Positions 1 through 7,644 of a DNA stretch of 64,000 nt are shown here, piece after piece. The translations under genes and the position numbers were made by a program. The notes below the pieces were generated by a model. It was not told where the DNA came from, ran no database searches, and saw only the letters and a program-made list of their open reading frames with translations. This stretch comes from Mesorhizobium ciceri WSM4083 (GTDB taxonomy: Bacteria > Pseudomonadota > Alphaproteobacteria > Rhizobiales > Rhizobiaceae). The stretch is taken from contig NZ_JAFG01000004.1 of assembly GCF_000519305.1 (NCBI RefSeq), positions 620,001 to 684,000 of the forward strand, given 5' to 3'. Every line of letters starts with the position of its first letter. The first letter of the stretch is position 1.

Positions 1-1976
1 AGGTCGACCGCACGCGCGCTCGATGGGCGGCTTGCGACAAACTGCTGATGGAGGAGCTGCGTCGACAGCACACCGACCAACGCCATGTTGTCCGAGTTGG
101 ACAGATCCCCATCGCCGGTCTTGGCAGCGCATTTGTCCAGCAGGCGCGCGACCGAGTTCGGATCAAAGACATTCGCCGCGCGCAGGGCAGTCTCCGAGAG
201 TGCTTCGCGGACATAGGCGGGTGCGCTATCGCCCATGAAGCAAAGTGCGTTGGGCGCCCGGTAGGGTTGCTTCTTGCGGGCCACGACTTCCGCGGGCACG
301 ATCGATCTCGCCACACGCTTCAGCACGTGTTTCTCATCCAGAATGCGCAGCTTGTAGTCGGCCGGAAGCGAATTCGCCAAGGCCACGAGCTTATCGTCCA
401 GGAACGGGAAGCGCCCTTCGACGGAGTGAGCCATCAGCATCCTGTCACCTTGCGAGGAAAGCAGGTAGCCCGACATCAGCGTCCTGATCTCAAGGTACTG
501 GTCCTGCGCGAGAGGACCCCATCGTTGGAACTCTTCGGGCAGGCGGGCGAGCAGGTCCGCTACCACATCGTGGCGCGCCGCTTCGGCGTGCATGTCGGCC
601 GAGAACAGCCGTTTGATGGCGCTGGTGGTGCGCCAGCGGGTATCATGCGCGAAGCCGGGCGCGCCATATGCATGGATACCGTGTCCAAAGAACTGGCGCG
701 CCATCGCCTGCTGCTTGACCGGCGAGCGGCTCAGATAAGGGTAGAGGCGTTCCAGCAGTCGGGCGCGTCGGGCGGAGGCGGGTTGCCGCCCCCAGAAGCG
801 GCGGACCTTGCCTTCCCGGAACAGGTCGTAGCCGGCGAACATCTCGTCGGCCCCCTCGCCGGTCAGCACGACCTTGATGCCATGTTCGCGCACCAGCCTC
901 GAGAGAAGGAACAACGGCGCCGGCGCCGTCCTGAGAATCGGACGCTCGGCGTGACGGATCACATCCGGGAAGATGTCGGCGATGTCACCGCGCGAAACCA
1001 TCACCTCGTGGTGCTCGCCGCCGCTCGCACCAGCAACCAGTCGCTGGTAACGGGTTTCATCATATTCGGCGTCAGCAAAACGCAACGAGAAAGTCTGGTA
1101 CGGCGCGCCGGCGAAGCGCCTCCCGAGCATGGCGACAAGTGAGCTGTCGAGCCCGCCGGAAAGGTAGCAGCCGACCGGCACATCCGCCTTCACCATCCTA
1201 AGCGCCGTCGCCGCTTGCAAGGCGCCGCGCACTTCGTCCACCGCATCCTCCAGCGAGCCCCTGAAGGTGCCATGGGTCAGGTCCTCGCTCTCGGGATAGC
1301 AAGGTTTCCAGAAAGCGTGCTCACGAACGCTGCCATTGTCGTAGATGCGGACATGGCCGGGGGTAAGTTCCTGTACTCCCTGAAATACGCCTTGCGGCGG
1401 TACGACGGTCCAGAGCGTGAAAGTCTGGTCTATCCCCGCGGGATCGAAGGCCCGCGGTATCGCGGGGTCGGCTGCGAAAATGGCCTTCACTTCGCTGGCG
1501 AAGTGAAGGCGGCCAGCGTGTTCGCACAAATGCAGCGGGCAGATGCCGAACCGATCGCGCGACAGGACGATGCGGCCTGTCAGCGAATCCCAGATGGCGA
1601 GTGCCCACTGCCCGTTCAGCCGCTCGAACGCGCCCACGCCCCAGGCGCGGTAGGCATGCACGACGACCTCCGTGTCGCTGCGGGTGCGGAAACGATGTCC
1701 CAGGGCCATGAGTTGTTCACGCAGCTCGACGTAGTTGAATATCTCGCCGTTGAACACGATCCAGGTGGTATCGCCTGTGTCGGCGAGGGGCTGCTGTCCA
1801 GTCGAGAGATCGATGATCGACAGGCGGGTATGCGCCAGCCCGGCTCGCCTGTCGCGGTAAAGGCCGCTCTCGTCCGGGCCTCGATGGGAGAGCGCGGCTG
1901 CCATTCGTAGAAGCGCGGCTCGTGACGGAGGCTCCGCAGCCGCGTTCAGCGCCACAATTCCGGCGATGCCGCACAT
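1..1976 (-). CDS. asnB: Asparagine synthetase B, glutamine-hydrolysing (3' end beyond the left edge)
   Basis: The product would transfer ammonia from glutamine to an activated carboxylate, classically aspartate to asparagine. Translation begins MCGIAG, which exposes the catalytic Cys of a class II glutaminase domain (about residues 1-210, with SHRGPDE near 30 and NGEIFNY near 76). The synthetase domain carries the ATP-pyrophosphatase loop SGGLDSS at 273-279 and TGEGADEMFAGY further on. There is no stop codon in the 658 codons seen, and family members are usually 600-650 aa, so little is missing. The ATG lies 2 bp after the nadE stop with an AGGGA ribosome site, so the genes are coupled. Behind an NRPS-like gene, it may amidate a pathway intermediate instead of free aspartate; that is inference. 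Confidence 0.93.
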   Translation of the reverse strand, partial: MCGIAGIVALNAAAEPPSRAALLRMAAALSHRGPDESGLYRDRRAGLAHTRLSIIDLSTGQQPLADTGDTTWIVFNGEIFNYVELREQLMALGHRFRTRSDTEVVVHAYRAWGVGAFERLNGQWALAIWDSLTGRIVLSRDRFGICPLHLCEHAGRLHFASEVKAIFAADPAIPRAFDPAGIDQTFTLWTVVPPQGVFQGVQELTPGHVRIYDNGSVREHAFWKPCYPESEDLTHGTFRGSLEDAVDEVRGALQAATALRMVKADVPVGCYLSGGLDSSLVAMLGRRFAGAPYQTFSLRFADAEYDETRYQRLVAGASGGEHHEVMVSRGDIADIFPDVIRHAERPILRTAPAPLFLLSRLVREHGIKVVLTGEGADEMFAGYDLFREGKVRRFWGRQPASARRARLLERLYPYLSRSPVKQQAMARQFFGHGIHAYGAPGFAHDTRWRTTSAIKRLFSADMHAEAARHDVVADLLARLPEEFQRWGPLAQDQYLEIRTLMSGYLLSSQGDRMLMAHSVEGRFPFLDDKLVALANSLPADYKLRILDEKHVLKRVARSIVPAEVVARKKQPYRAPNALCFMGDSAPAYVREALSETALRAANVFDPNSVARLLDKCAAKTGDGDLSNSDNMALVGVLSTQLLHQQFVASRPSSARAVD

Positions 1977-1978
1977 GG

Positions 1979-2938
1979 TCAGTCCCTGTCCATCGCAGCG
2001 GGCAGTTGCGGCCGTGCGTGAAGGTAGCGTGCGGCGCGGCGTTTGCTGACGATATCCTTATAGACCTTCTCGACCTGCTCGGCCGTGAGGCCGGCGGCGG
2101 CGGCAACCGCGCCGGCCGAAATTCCGTGATTCATGCCGTAGAGGCACAAATCCATCAACTGATAAGGCAAGGCGAAGTAGAACTCCTCCTGGGTTTGCGC
2201 CATGGAAAACGTGTCCGTGGTCGGCGGCCTTGTTCGGACCTCCTTGTCAATCCCGAGATACTCCGCCAGCTGGTAAACCTGGGCCTTGTAGAGATGGACG
2301 ATAGGCATCACATCGGCGACGCCGTCCCCTTGCTTGACGAAGAAGCCTTGGTCGTATTCGAGTCGGTTTGGCGTGCCTGCCACTGCATAGTTGAGGCGGT
2401 CCGCGTGATAGTATTCAGTCATCTTGCGAACCCGCTGCTTGTAGTTGGTTGCAGCGACGATCTGCAGGTAAGCCGCCGGCGACAGACGCACGGTGTCGAT
2501 CTTTCCGTCCGGATCCTCGACCGTAAGGCGCGTGATATTGAGGCCGCTGCTCTCCAGCACCGATGCCATGACCAGCTTGCATTTCCAGCCTTCGCCATAT
2601 CCAGGGACGGCAGTTCGGATGGCCTCCACCTGTCGGGCGTAGGCGCCGATGCCCTCGAGCGCCGGCTGGATATCTTCAAGGATTGTGTCGATGCCAAGCT
2701 GCCCAGCGACGCTACGGCCAAGCCTCAACGAGTCGCCGGACGAATCGCGCTCCGGCATGAACAGGCCCAGTACCTTGTCCCTGCCGAACGCCCGTGCGCA
2801 TACCGTTGCGACGACTGAACTGTCGATGCCTCCGGAGAGCCCGACGACCACTCCGCGACGCCGTTGTGTGCCGAGAACCTGTTCGCGCAGGGCCTCGACG
2901 ATGCGATCGATCTCCAGCCGGGCGTCGAGCGCCAGCAC
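1979..2938 (-). CDS. nadE: NAD(+) synthetase-like enzyme, ammonia type without glutaminase domain
   Basis: NadE amidates deamido-NAD via an adenylate. The PP-loop GLSGGIDSS lies near the N-terminus; PERDSSGDSLRLG, GTPNRLEYDQGFF and KQGDGVADVMPI follow, matching the NadE fold. No N-terminal nitrilase domain is present, so it would use free ammonia or ammonia from a partner glutaminase such as the adjacent AsnB. The start is uncertain. The coordinates use the first standard start codon in frame, GTG at 2938 (319 aa), but family resemblance (FSSDVL) starts about five residues earlier and the good AGGAGG site lies further upstream (see the RBS entry). It sits between the A-T-TE gene and asnB, so a pathway-specific amide ligase is an alternative to housekeeping NAD synthesis. 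Confidence 0.85.
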   Translation of the reverse strand: MLALDARLEIDRIVEALREQVLGTQRRRGVVVGLSGGIDSSVVATVCARAFGRDKVLGLFMPERDSSGDSLRLGRSVAGQLGIDTILEDIQPALEGIGAYARQVEAIRTAVPGYGEGWKCKLVMASVLESSGLNITRLTVEDPDGKIDTVRLSPAAYLQIVAATNYKQRVRKMTEYYHADRLNYAVAGTPNRLEYDQGFFVKQGDGVADVMPIVHLYKAQVYQLAEYLGIDKEVRTRPPTTDTFSMAQTQEEFYFALPYQLMDLCLYGMNHGISAGAVAAAAGLTAEQVEKVYKDIVSKRRAARYLHARPQLPAAMDRD

Positions 2939-2958
2939 ATCGCTGCTGAATTCGCCGA

Positions 2959-5694
2959 TCAGGTCGATGACACTGCCTCCTGTTTGCGTGACTCGATTGA
3001 AGAGTAGGTCTCGGTCACAGCGTTTTCGATGAGCGGGCGATTGACGGTCAAATGAGGCTCCACGACCATGTCGATGTGGGTGCCGGCGATCGGAATGACG
3101 TCCAGATGGACGAATGCCCGATCCCACCCAAGTGCAAGCGGCATTCCGGGCCGCGCGCAACGGAACAAGGTGCCGGTGATCGGCAGCATCGGCCTGGGTT
3201 CTGTCAGCCATTGGAAGAAGGCGCGCGCCCGCAGAACTTCCTGCAGTTCCAGTTTGGTTCTGAAGCTCGTCGGGTTGAACTGACCCTCGGCATAACGGTC
3301 GAGGAAGCTGGCAAGCCGGGATTCGCAGCGCATTTTGACCGCGACCTTGGCAAGCGCGCGGCATGCTACTCGACTAGCCGATATACGATTGGTTCGGATC
3401 CGGTGAAATGTCCGGGTAATGGTCTCCCAACGCTTGCTGCGCTCGCCAACCAGGCTGGTATCCAGAATGCCCGTGAACGCTACCGCTCGCCCTTGATCAA
3501 GCAGACGCGCGGCAACCTCAAAAGCGACCGCTCCTCCGAGCGAGTGACCAAGCAGGCGAACACAGCCGGTCGGCTGCACGCGGTTGATATGATCGATTGC
3601 AGCTTCGACCATTGCGGCGACAGTGTTCTGACCTTGCAGGATCATGCCCAGGGCCGGATATCTGATGGGAGACACCCTGGCGACCTTGCTTATTGCCGAT
3701 GCGAACGAAGCAAGGCTCGGGCCATAGCCAACCGACCCGGGAAAAAGGAAAAGCAGCGGAGGCTCGTGTTTCCAGGCGGGCGCGTGCTCGCTGCCTCCTT
3801 GGGCGGAAATGACCGCTGCAACCATCTCATCGAAGCTCATTCCAACCGTGAAGGCTTCCAATCCGAGTTCCTGCCCGATCGCGCTTTCGATTTCCATGAC
3901 GCAATGCAGCAGCTTCAGCGAATCTCCCCCCGCTTCATCCCAGCAGCCCAGGGCGACCCGCGTCTTGAGGACCTTGGTCCAGGCACGCCGTACGATCCGA
4001 TGAGCAGGAACTTCATTTCCCGCATGAGGGATTTGCGGTGGGGGCATTGTTTCCCGAACCGAAAGGTCGATTGCAGCCAGCATTGCCATATCGATCTTTC
4101 CGCTGGCCAGTCGCGGTATCTCGGCGCTTGCATGGAGCCGCATCGGGCAAAGCGCCGGCGGCAATTTTGTCCTGGCAAGTTGGCGCAGCTCGTCGCAAAA
4201 ACCGACTCCCGCCCCGCCGTGGGGTACGGCGAACGCAATCAGGTCATTCGCCGGGGTGACGATAACCACGGCATCCTTCACCGACGGCGCGCCGCGCAAA
4301 ACCCGTTCGAGTTCGGCCGGCTCAACGCGCCGCCCATTGACCTTTATCTGGCGCCCTTTGCGACCGATGATCCGCAACAGGCCATCACTACCAATTTGCA
4401 CAAGATCGCCCGTCGCAAAGATGCGAAGCGTCTGGTCGTCGGGATCTACTTCAAACGGAACAACTGCCCCGTTTTCCCAATATCCAAGCGCGACATACGG
4501 GCTTCTGATCAACAGTTCTCCGATCTTGCCCGGCTGAGCCGGATAACCCTCTTCATCGACCACTGCGAAGCTGATTCCCGGAAGCAGCCAACCGACGGGA
4601 GTTGAAGAATCGAATTCCGGCCAATCGTGCGGCAAGAACCACTGCGATCCAGTCGTTTCCGTCGATGAATAGCCGATCTGCACCAGGCAATTTGGCGGCA
4701 CAGCCTTGCGCACGAGGCGGATATCGGCCGAAGACACCTTCTCGCCTCCAATTCGGGCAACCCTGAGTGAACCAAAGGCGCCCGCGGGCTCATCCGCCAG
4801 GAGAGCGCGAAGCAATGCCGGCACCAGATAGGTGATCGTCACGCCTTCCGATTGCATGCGGCCGCGAACCGCGCGCAGGCCAACGGCTTCGACCTCCACA
4901 AGCTGCAACGTGGCACCTGTGAGAAGAGCGGCAAGGATTTCCCGACAACCGGCGATGGTTGCCGGGCCGGTCAGGGACAGGAAAACATCCTGTGCATTGA
5001 TGTGGCACGCGTCGACATATTGCTGAACCCGGCACAGCAAGTTCCGCTGGCTGTTGACAATCCCCTTGGGGCGGCCCGTGCTGCCGGAGGTATAAAGCAC
5101 GATTGCCGGTGCATCGACAGAAACGATACGGTGTGCGGCTGGACGAGGCGCTGCCTGCAACGCTTGCGCCATCTCGATCCGGGCAACGTGCTGGGGCAGA
5201 CCAAGGCCGTGGAGGCCTTTGTCGCCAATTATGGCGGAGAGCCTCGCGTCGGCGACGATTTCGTTGATGCGCGAGTCCGGATCTCGCACGTTGAGCGGCA
5301 CTGACGGTCGACCGGATGCCATGCTGGCCAGCATCGCAACGGTGTACCAGACCGAGTTGGCCTGAAGTATTCCAACCGCATTTCCGTCGGGAACGACGGC
5401 TTCAATCCGGCTGGCCAAGGCCTCGACCGCCCGAAAAAGCTCGGAATAGGTCAGTCGATTGGTGCCGTCGCTGGCGGCTAATTTTTCGGAATAACGCTCG
5501 GCGATTTCCCTCAGGTGATCAAAGACAGGAATGTCGGCGAAGCCAGTTCCCATCCGTTGGTGCAGACGTAGAACAGGCCCGCCATGGTCAAGAGCATGAT
5601 CGGGAGCTTTTGACCATCGACAAGAGACCACCGCTTGGTAGTCAGCCTGCACCGTTTGAATCGCCCTCGAAGATTCTAAATGCGCCAGAGACAT
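2959..5694 (-). CDS. NRPS-like A-T-TE synthetase, single module, no condensation domain
   Basis: 911 aa. Adenylation domain about 55-545: A3 motif YTSGSTGRPKG at 201-211, an A5 region with STETTGS near 344, TGD near 428, and the A10 lysine in SGKID near 533. Carrier domain about 565-640 with the phosphopantetheine serine Ser592 in GGDSLKLL. Thioesterase domain about 645-895 with Ser718 in GHSLGG, Asp745 and His873 in GTHIDM. The A4 region (about 238-262) shows no FDxS and so no obvious Asp for an alpha-amino group, suggesting an aryl, keto or other non-amino acid substrate. A-T-TE enzymes with this layout make furanones or quinones by dimerising aryl keto acids. Start chosen at the first ATG; Met48 is an alternative. 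It overlaps or abuts nadE, and asnB follows. Confidence 0.9.
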   Translation of the reverse strand: MSLAHLESSRAIQTVQADYQAVVSCRWSKAPDHALDHGGPVLRLHQRMGTGFADIPVFDHLREIAERYSEKLAASDGTNRLTYSELFRAVEALASRIEAVVPDGNAVGILQANSVWYTVAMLASMASGRPSVPLNVRDPDSRINEIVADARLSAIIGDKGLHGLGLPQHVARIEMAQALQAAPRPAAHRIVSVDAPAIVLYTSGSTGRPKGIVNSQRNLLCRVQQYVDACHINAQDVFLSLTGPATIAGCREILAALLTGATLQLVEVEAVGLRAVRGRMQSEGVTITYLVPALLRALLADEPAGAFGSLRVARIGGEKVSSADIRLVRKAVPPNCLVQIGYSSTETTGSQWFLPHDWPEFDSSTPVGWLLPGISFAVVDEEGYPAQPGKIGELLIRSPYVALGYWENGAVVPFEVDPDDQTLRIFATGDLVQIGSDGLLRIIGRKGRQIKVNGRRVEPAELERVLRGAPSVKDAVVIVTPANDLIAFAVPHGGAGVGFCDELRQLARTKLPPALCPMRLHASAEIPRLASGKIDMAMLAAIDLSVRETMPPPQIPHAGNEVPAHRIVRRAWTKVLKTRVALGCWDEAGGDSLKLLHCVMEIESAIGQELGLEAFTVGMSFDEMVAAVISAQGGSEHAPAWKHEPPLLFLFPGSVGYGPSLASFASAISKVARVSPIRYPALGMILQGQNTVAAMVEAAIDHINRVQPTGCVRLLGHSLGGAVAFEVAARLLDQGRAVAFTGILDTSLVGERSKRWETITRTFHRIRTNRISASRVACRALAKVAVKMRCESRLASFLDRYAEGQFNPTSFRTKLELQEVLRARAFFQWLTEPRPMLPITGTLFRCARPGMPLALGWDRAFVHLDVIPIAGTHIDMVVEPHLTVNRPLIENAVTETYSSIESRKQEAVSST
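2966..2981 (-). promoter_or_regulatory. Ribosome binding site upstream of nadE without a standard start codon
   Basis: On the minus strand AGGAGG occupies 2981-2976. Seven bases later, in the nadE frame, comes ATC (2968-2966); a CTG follows at 2962. The GTG at 2973-2971 is in the frame of the upstream gene, which stops at 2959. Either nadE uses a rare ATC or CTG start, or translation reinitiates at GTG 2938, or the sequence has an error here. Confidence 0.5.
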
Positions 5695-5839
5695 AAGGGC
5701 CCCACGCTAGGATTGTTGCCGCTTATCGCCCCGCGGCATGATCTTTTCATCAATCATTCGGATGATGCGCGAGGCGGTCTTGATCGCTTGAATCGTTCGA
5801 AGTTGAATATGCCAGCCTGCGCCCGCTAAGGCTGCAGGG

Positions 5840-6082
5840 CTACCTTACCGAGGCGTCGGGCTGTGCGCTGATGTCCGCTTCGCCAGTGCCTGAAACAAAG
5901 CAGTAAGCGAACACTTCCCCTCCAAGCTCATCCGTGACACGAACCCAATTGTTTTCCCATGTCCGCAGGGTAACCTGGCGTCCCGTTGACATAGTCGCCG
6001 CCGTGAACGGGCTGGACGCATTGACATTACTCGCCGCAACCACGTCGTCCCCCTCCATTTGTTCTACCAGGTATGTTTGCAT
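5840..6082 (-). CDS. Small conserved-looking hypothetical protein, 80 aa
   Basis: Begins MQTYLVEQMEG and has a compact pattern (alternating beta-type hydrophobics, then NNWVRVTDELGGEVFAYCF) that resembles small rhizobial proteins of unknown function, from memory only. No signal peptide or membrane segment. The ATG at 6082 is preceded by AGGAG at a 5-nt spacing, which supports this start over the GTG just before it. A possible EcfG-type stress promoter lies 63 bp upstream, so expression in the general stress response is likely. The function is unknown. Confidence 0.65.
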   Translation of the reverse strand: MQTYLVEQMEGDDVVAASNVNASSPFTAATMSTGRQVTLRTWENNWVRVTDELGGEVFAYCFVSGTGEADISAQPDASVR

Positions 6083-6144
6083 CACTGCTCCTGACTGCAG
6101 GGCATGGCCGGTTCAATTGCGTGTAGCTGGAGGCATCAACTTTC

Positions 6145-6169
6145 AACCGCATGGAACGGATTTCGTTCC
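6145..6169 (-). promoter_or_regulatory. Possible EcfG (general stress sigma) promoter for the 5840-6082 gene
   Basis: On the minus strand GGAAC (6169-6165) is followed after 16 bases by GGTT (6148-6145). The alphaproteobacterial EcfG consensus is GGAAC-N16/17-CGTT, so this is 8 of 9 positions. Transcription would start near 6138, about 56 bases before the ATG. The -35 region lies inside an 11-bp inverted repeat. Confidence 0.45.
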
Positions 6170-6174
6170 ATGCG
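6148..6174. repeat. Perfect 11-bp inverted repeat (stem-loop)
   Basis: The arm CGCATGGAACG (6148-6158) is repeated inverted at 6164-6174 around the 5-base loop GATTT. It lies between two convergently promoted small genes and overlaps the proposed EcfG -35 element. It could be an operator or a small intergenic repeat. Confidence 0.7.
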
Positions 6175-6231
6175 ACAGGCAACACTACCGCCGGCAGTCA
6201 GCGTTCAGACCGCCCCTGGCAGGACCGTGGC

Positions 6232-6447
6232 CTAGTTGCTGAACGACTTGGTCAGGACTGAGCTATGCTTTGGCGGAGACGGGCCCTCGCGCTGCGAAGC
6301 CGCATATTTCTGGAAAAGCGCAATCTTGTCGGGATAGGTAATCCGGATCTCGCTGTGACAGCCCTCGCAGCGATACTTCGATGCAACCTGGAACCAGCGC
6401 CCGGGTTTCAGCAAAGCCAATCCGCAGCGCGGACATTTGAACGTCAT
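6232..6447 (-). CDS. Small zinc-ribbon protein, 71 aa
   Basis: The protein starts MTFKCPRCG and has a second pair in CEGCH, giving Cys-x2-Cys and Cys-x2-Cys knuckles about 27 residues apart, typical of a small zinc ribbon. The C-terminal part (YPDKIALFQKYA) is helical and charged. The start is placed at the Met directly before the first knuckle; longer versions exist in frame but add low-complexity sequence, and the site has no clear ribosome binding sequence. A consensus EcfG promoter lies about 70 bp upstream. A nucleic-acid-binding or stress role is inference. Confidence 0.6.
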   Translation of the reverse strand: MTFKCPRCGLALLKPGRWFQVASKYRCEGCHSEIRITYPDKIALFQKYAASQREGPSPPKHSSVLTKSFSN

Positions 6448-6514
6448 TTCAAGAGGGCATAGATTCTGACACAGCGGCATTCGCAACATCCATAAGGGAT
6501 ACCTAATGTTAGGC

Positions 6515-6539
6515 AACGACAGCCGGCCCAAATCGTTCC
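6515..6539 (-). promoter_or_regulatory. EcfG-type general stress promoter for the zinc-ribbon gene
   Basis: On the minus strand GGAAC (6539-6535) and CGTT (6518-6515) are separated by exactly 16 bases, a full match to the alphaproteobacterial EcfG consensus GGAAC-N16-CGTT. Transcription would begin near 6508, about 60 bases before the ATG at 6447. Confidence 0.7.
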
Positions 6540-6935
6540 TAGACGCCGTTCTTTTCGTCAGGCCGATGACCAACCCCGGACGCCGGGAAACCATTTGGGG
6601 TTGTCCGCGATGCCAGATTCATTGGCGCAGGACTGAACTCAAGCGCACCCGATTTCTGGTGGCGTGCGCCTGAGCGCCGATCGAACGGTTGTCAGAAGGT
6701 TTTATGAGAACTTGTTTACCGGACCTCGGCACCGAGCGTGATCGCTCGGGGCGACGACGGGCCGCACGGTCGACGACACGACCCCTAATCCGGACGCTGA
6801 AACAACGCCGCGCGCCGGCACAGGCAGGACGAAAGCAGCGCAACCAGGCGGCAATCCCTGAGCATCTCGCCTATATCGGTGCGCTCGGGAGCCGCGATCC
6901 CGACCGAATTGATGGATATGGAAGCGCTGTTGAAG

Positions 6936-6971
6936 GGAACCGACGCATCCCTTGGCGAATGCGTCGGTTCC
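6936..6971 (-). terminator. Hairpin with 13-bp perfect stem after the PfpI gene
   Basis: GGAACCGACGCAT (6936-6948) pairs with its exact inverse at 6959-6971 around a 10-base loop, starting 7 bases beyond the PfpI stop codon. The position fits a terminator or 3' stabiliser of the importer operon, but no run of T follows on the minus strand. Confidence 0.55.
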
Positions 6972-6977
6972 AGAAGC

Positions 6978-7571
6978 TTATGCGTGGCGGATTTCCGTTC
7001 CCAGCACCTTCAAACATTCGCGGATGAACGCAGCAAGCGCCGTCCAGCCTTTGGCCGAAACCATTGTCCCGTCCACATAGGCCTCGGTCGGCGACAGGTC
7101 GATATAGGTGCCACCCGCCAGTGTCACCTCAGGCTCGCAGGCGCCGAGTGCTGCGACCTTCTTGCCACGCACCACGCCGTCGACAGCGATCAGGATCTGC
7201 ACACCGTGACAAATGGTGAAGATCGGCTTCTTGGCCTCGTGGAAATGACGCACGATCGCCTGCACGCGCTTGTCGGTGCGGATGTATTCCGGGCCGCGGC
7301 CGCCCGCGCAGTAGACGGCATGATATTGATCGAGCTGCCTTTCGGCTTCCGAGAAAGTCTTGTTGATCAGCGCATAGTGGCCGAGCTTTTCGGTGTAGGT
7401 CTGGTCGCCCTCGAAGTCGTGCAGCGAGGTCTTGATCAGATCTCCGGCGTTCTTGTCCGGGCATACCACGTGGATGGTGTGACCGACGGCTTCCATCGCC
7501 TGCTGATAGACAAAGATCTCGTATTCTTCGGTGAACTCACCGGTCAGCATCAGTATTTTTTTGCCTGGCAT
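6978..7571 (-). CDS. DJ-1/PfpI family protein
   Basis: 197 aa class I glutaminase-like fold. The nucleophile elbow is in FTICHGVQIL (Cys followed by His-Gly), the hallmark of PfpI/DJ-1 proteins. Family members act as glyoxalase III, protein deglycases or stress proteases. The start is the ATG at 7571, with GAGGAAGAG just before it; it gives the usual N-terminus MPGKKILMLTG. It is 73 bp downstream of the solute-binding gene of the CUT2 importer, on the same strand, so it is probably the last gene of that operon. Its link to the imported compound is unknown; handling of a reactive carbonyl product is one possibility. Confidence 0.9.
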   Translation of the reverse strand: MPGKKILMLTGEFTEEYEIFVYQQAMEAVGHTIHVVCPDKNAGDLIKTSLHDFEGDQTYTEKLGHYALINKTFSEAERQLDQYHAVYCAGGRGPEYIRTDKRVQAIVRHFHEAKKPIFTICHGVQILIAVDGVVRGKKVAALGACEPEVTLAGGTYIDLSPTEAYVDGTMVSAKGWTALAAFIRECLKVLGTEIRHA

Positions 7572-7644
7572 GGCTCTTCCTCTCTGTGTTTTGAGCAACG
7601 CAAGGCGCAGACCGCGCCCTGCCTTTCGGGGAAATCGGGTAGGG

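Larger units (their letters stand above)
6448..6977. other. Gene-poor stretch between the zinc-ribbon gene and the PfpI gene
   Basis: 530 bases without a convincing gene. Both strands have short open frames, but their translations are arginine-rich and unlike known proteins. It holds the EcfG promoter at 6515-6539, a small hairpin with arms CCGAGCG/CGCTCGG (6732-6749) and the 13-bp hairpin at 6936-6971. Confidence 0.6.

Noticed and set aside
48..1142. Long plus-strand open frame across asnB
   Set aside because: It is antisense to a clear asparagine synthetase, its translation has no recognisable family, and long antisense frames are common in GC-rich DNA. The same applies to frames opposite the binding protein, permease and ATPase at 7531-9864 and opposite 16984-19107.
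6689..7027. Plus-strand frame of 112 codons in the gene-poor stretch
   Set aside because: Arginine-rich translation with no known pattern, overlapping the hairpin and the end of the PfpI gene.
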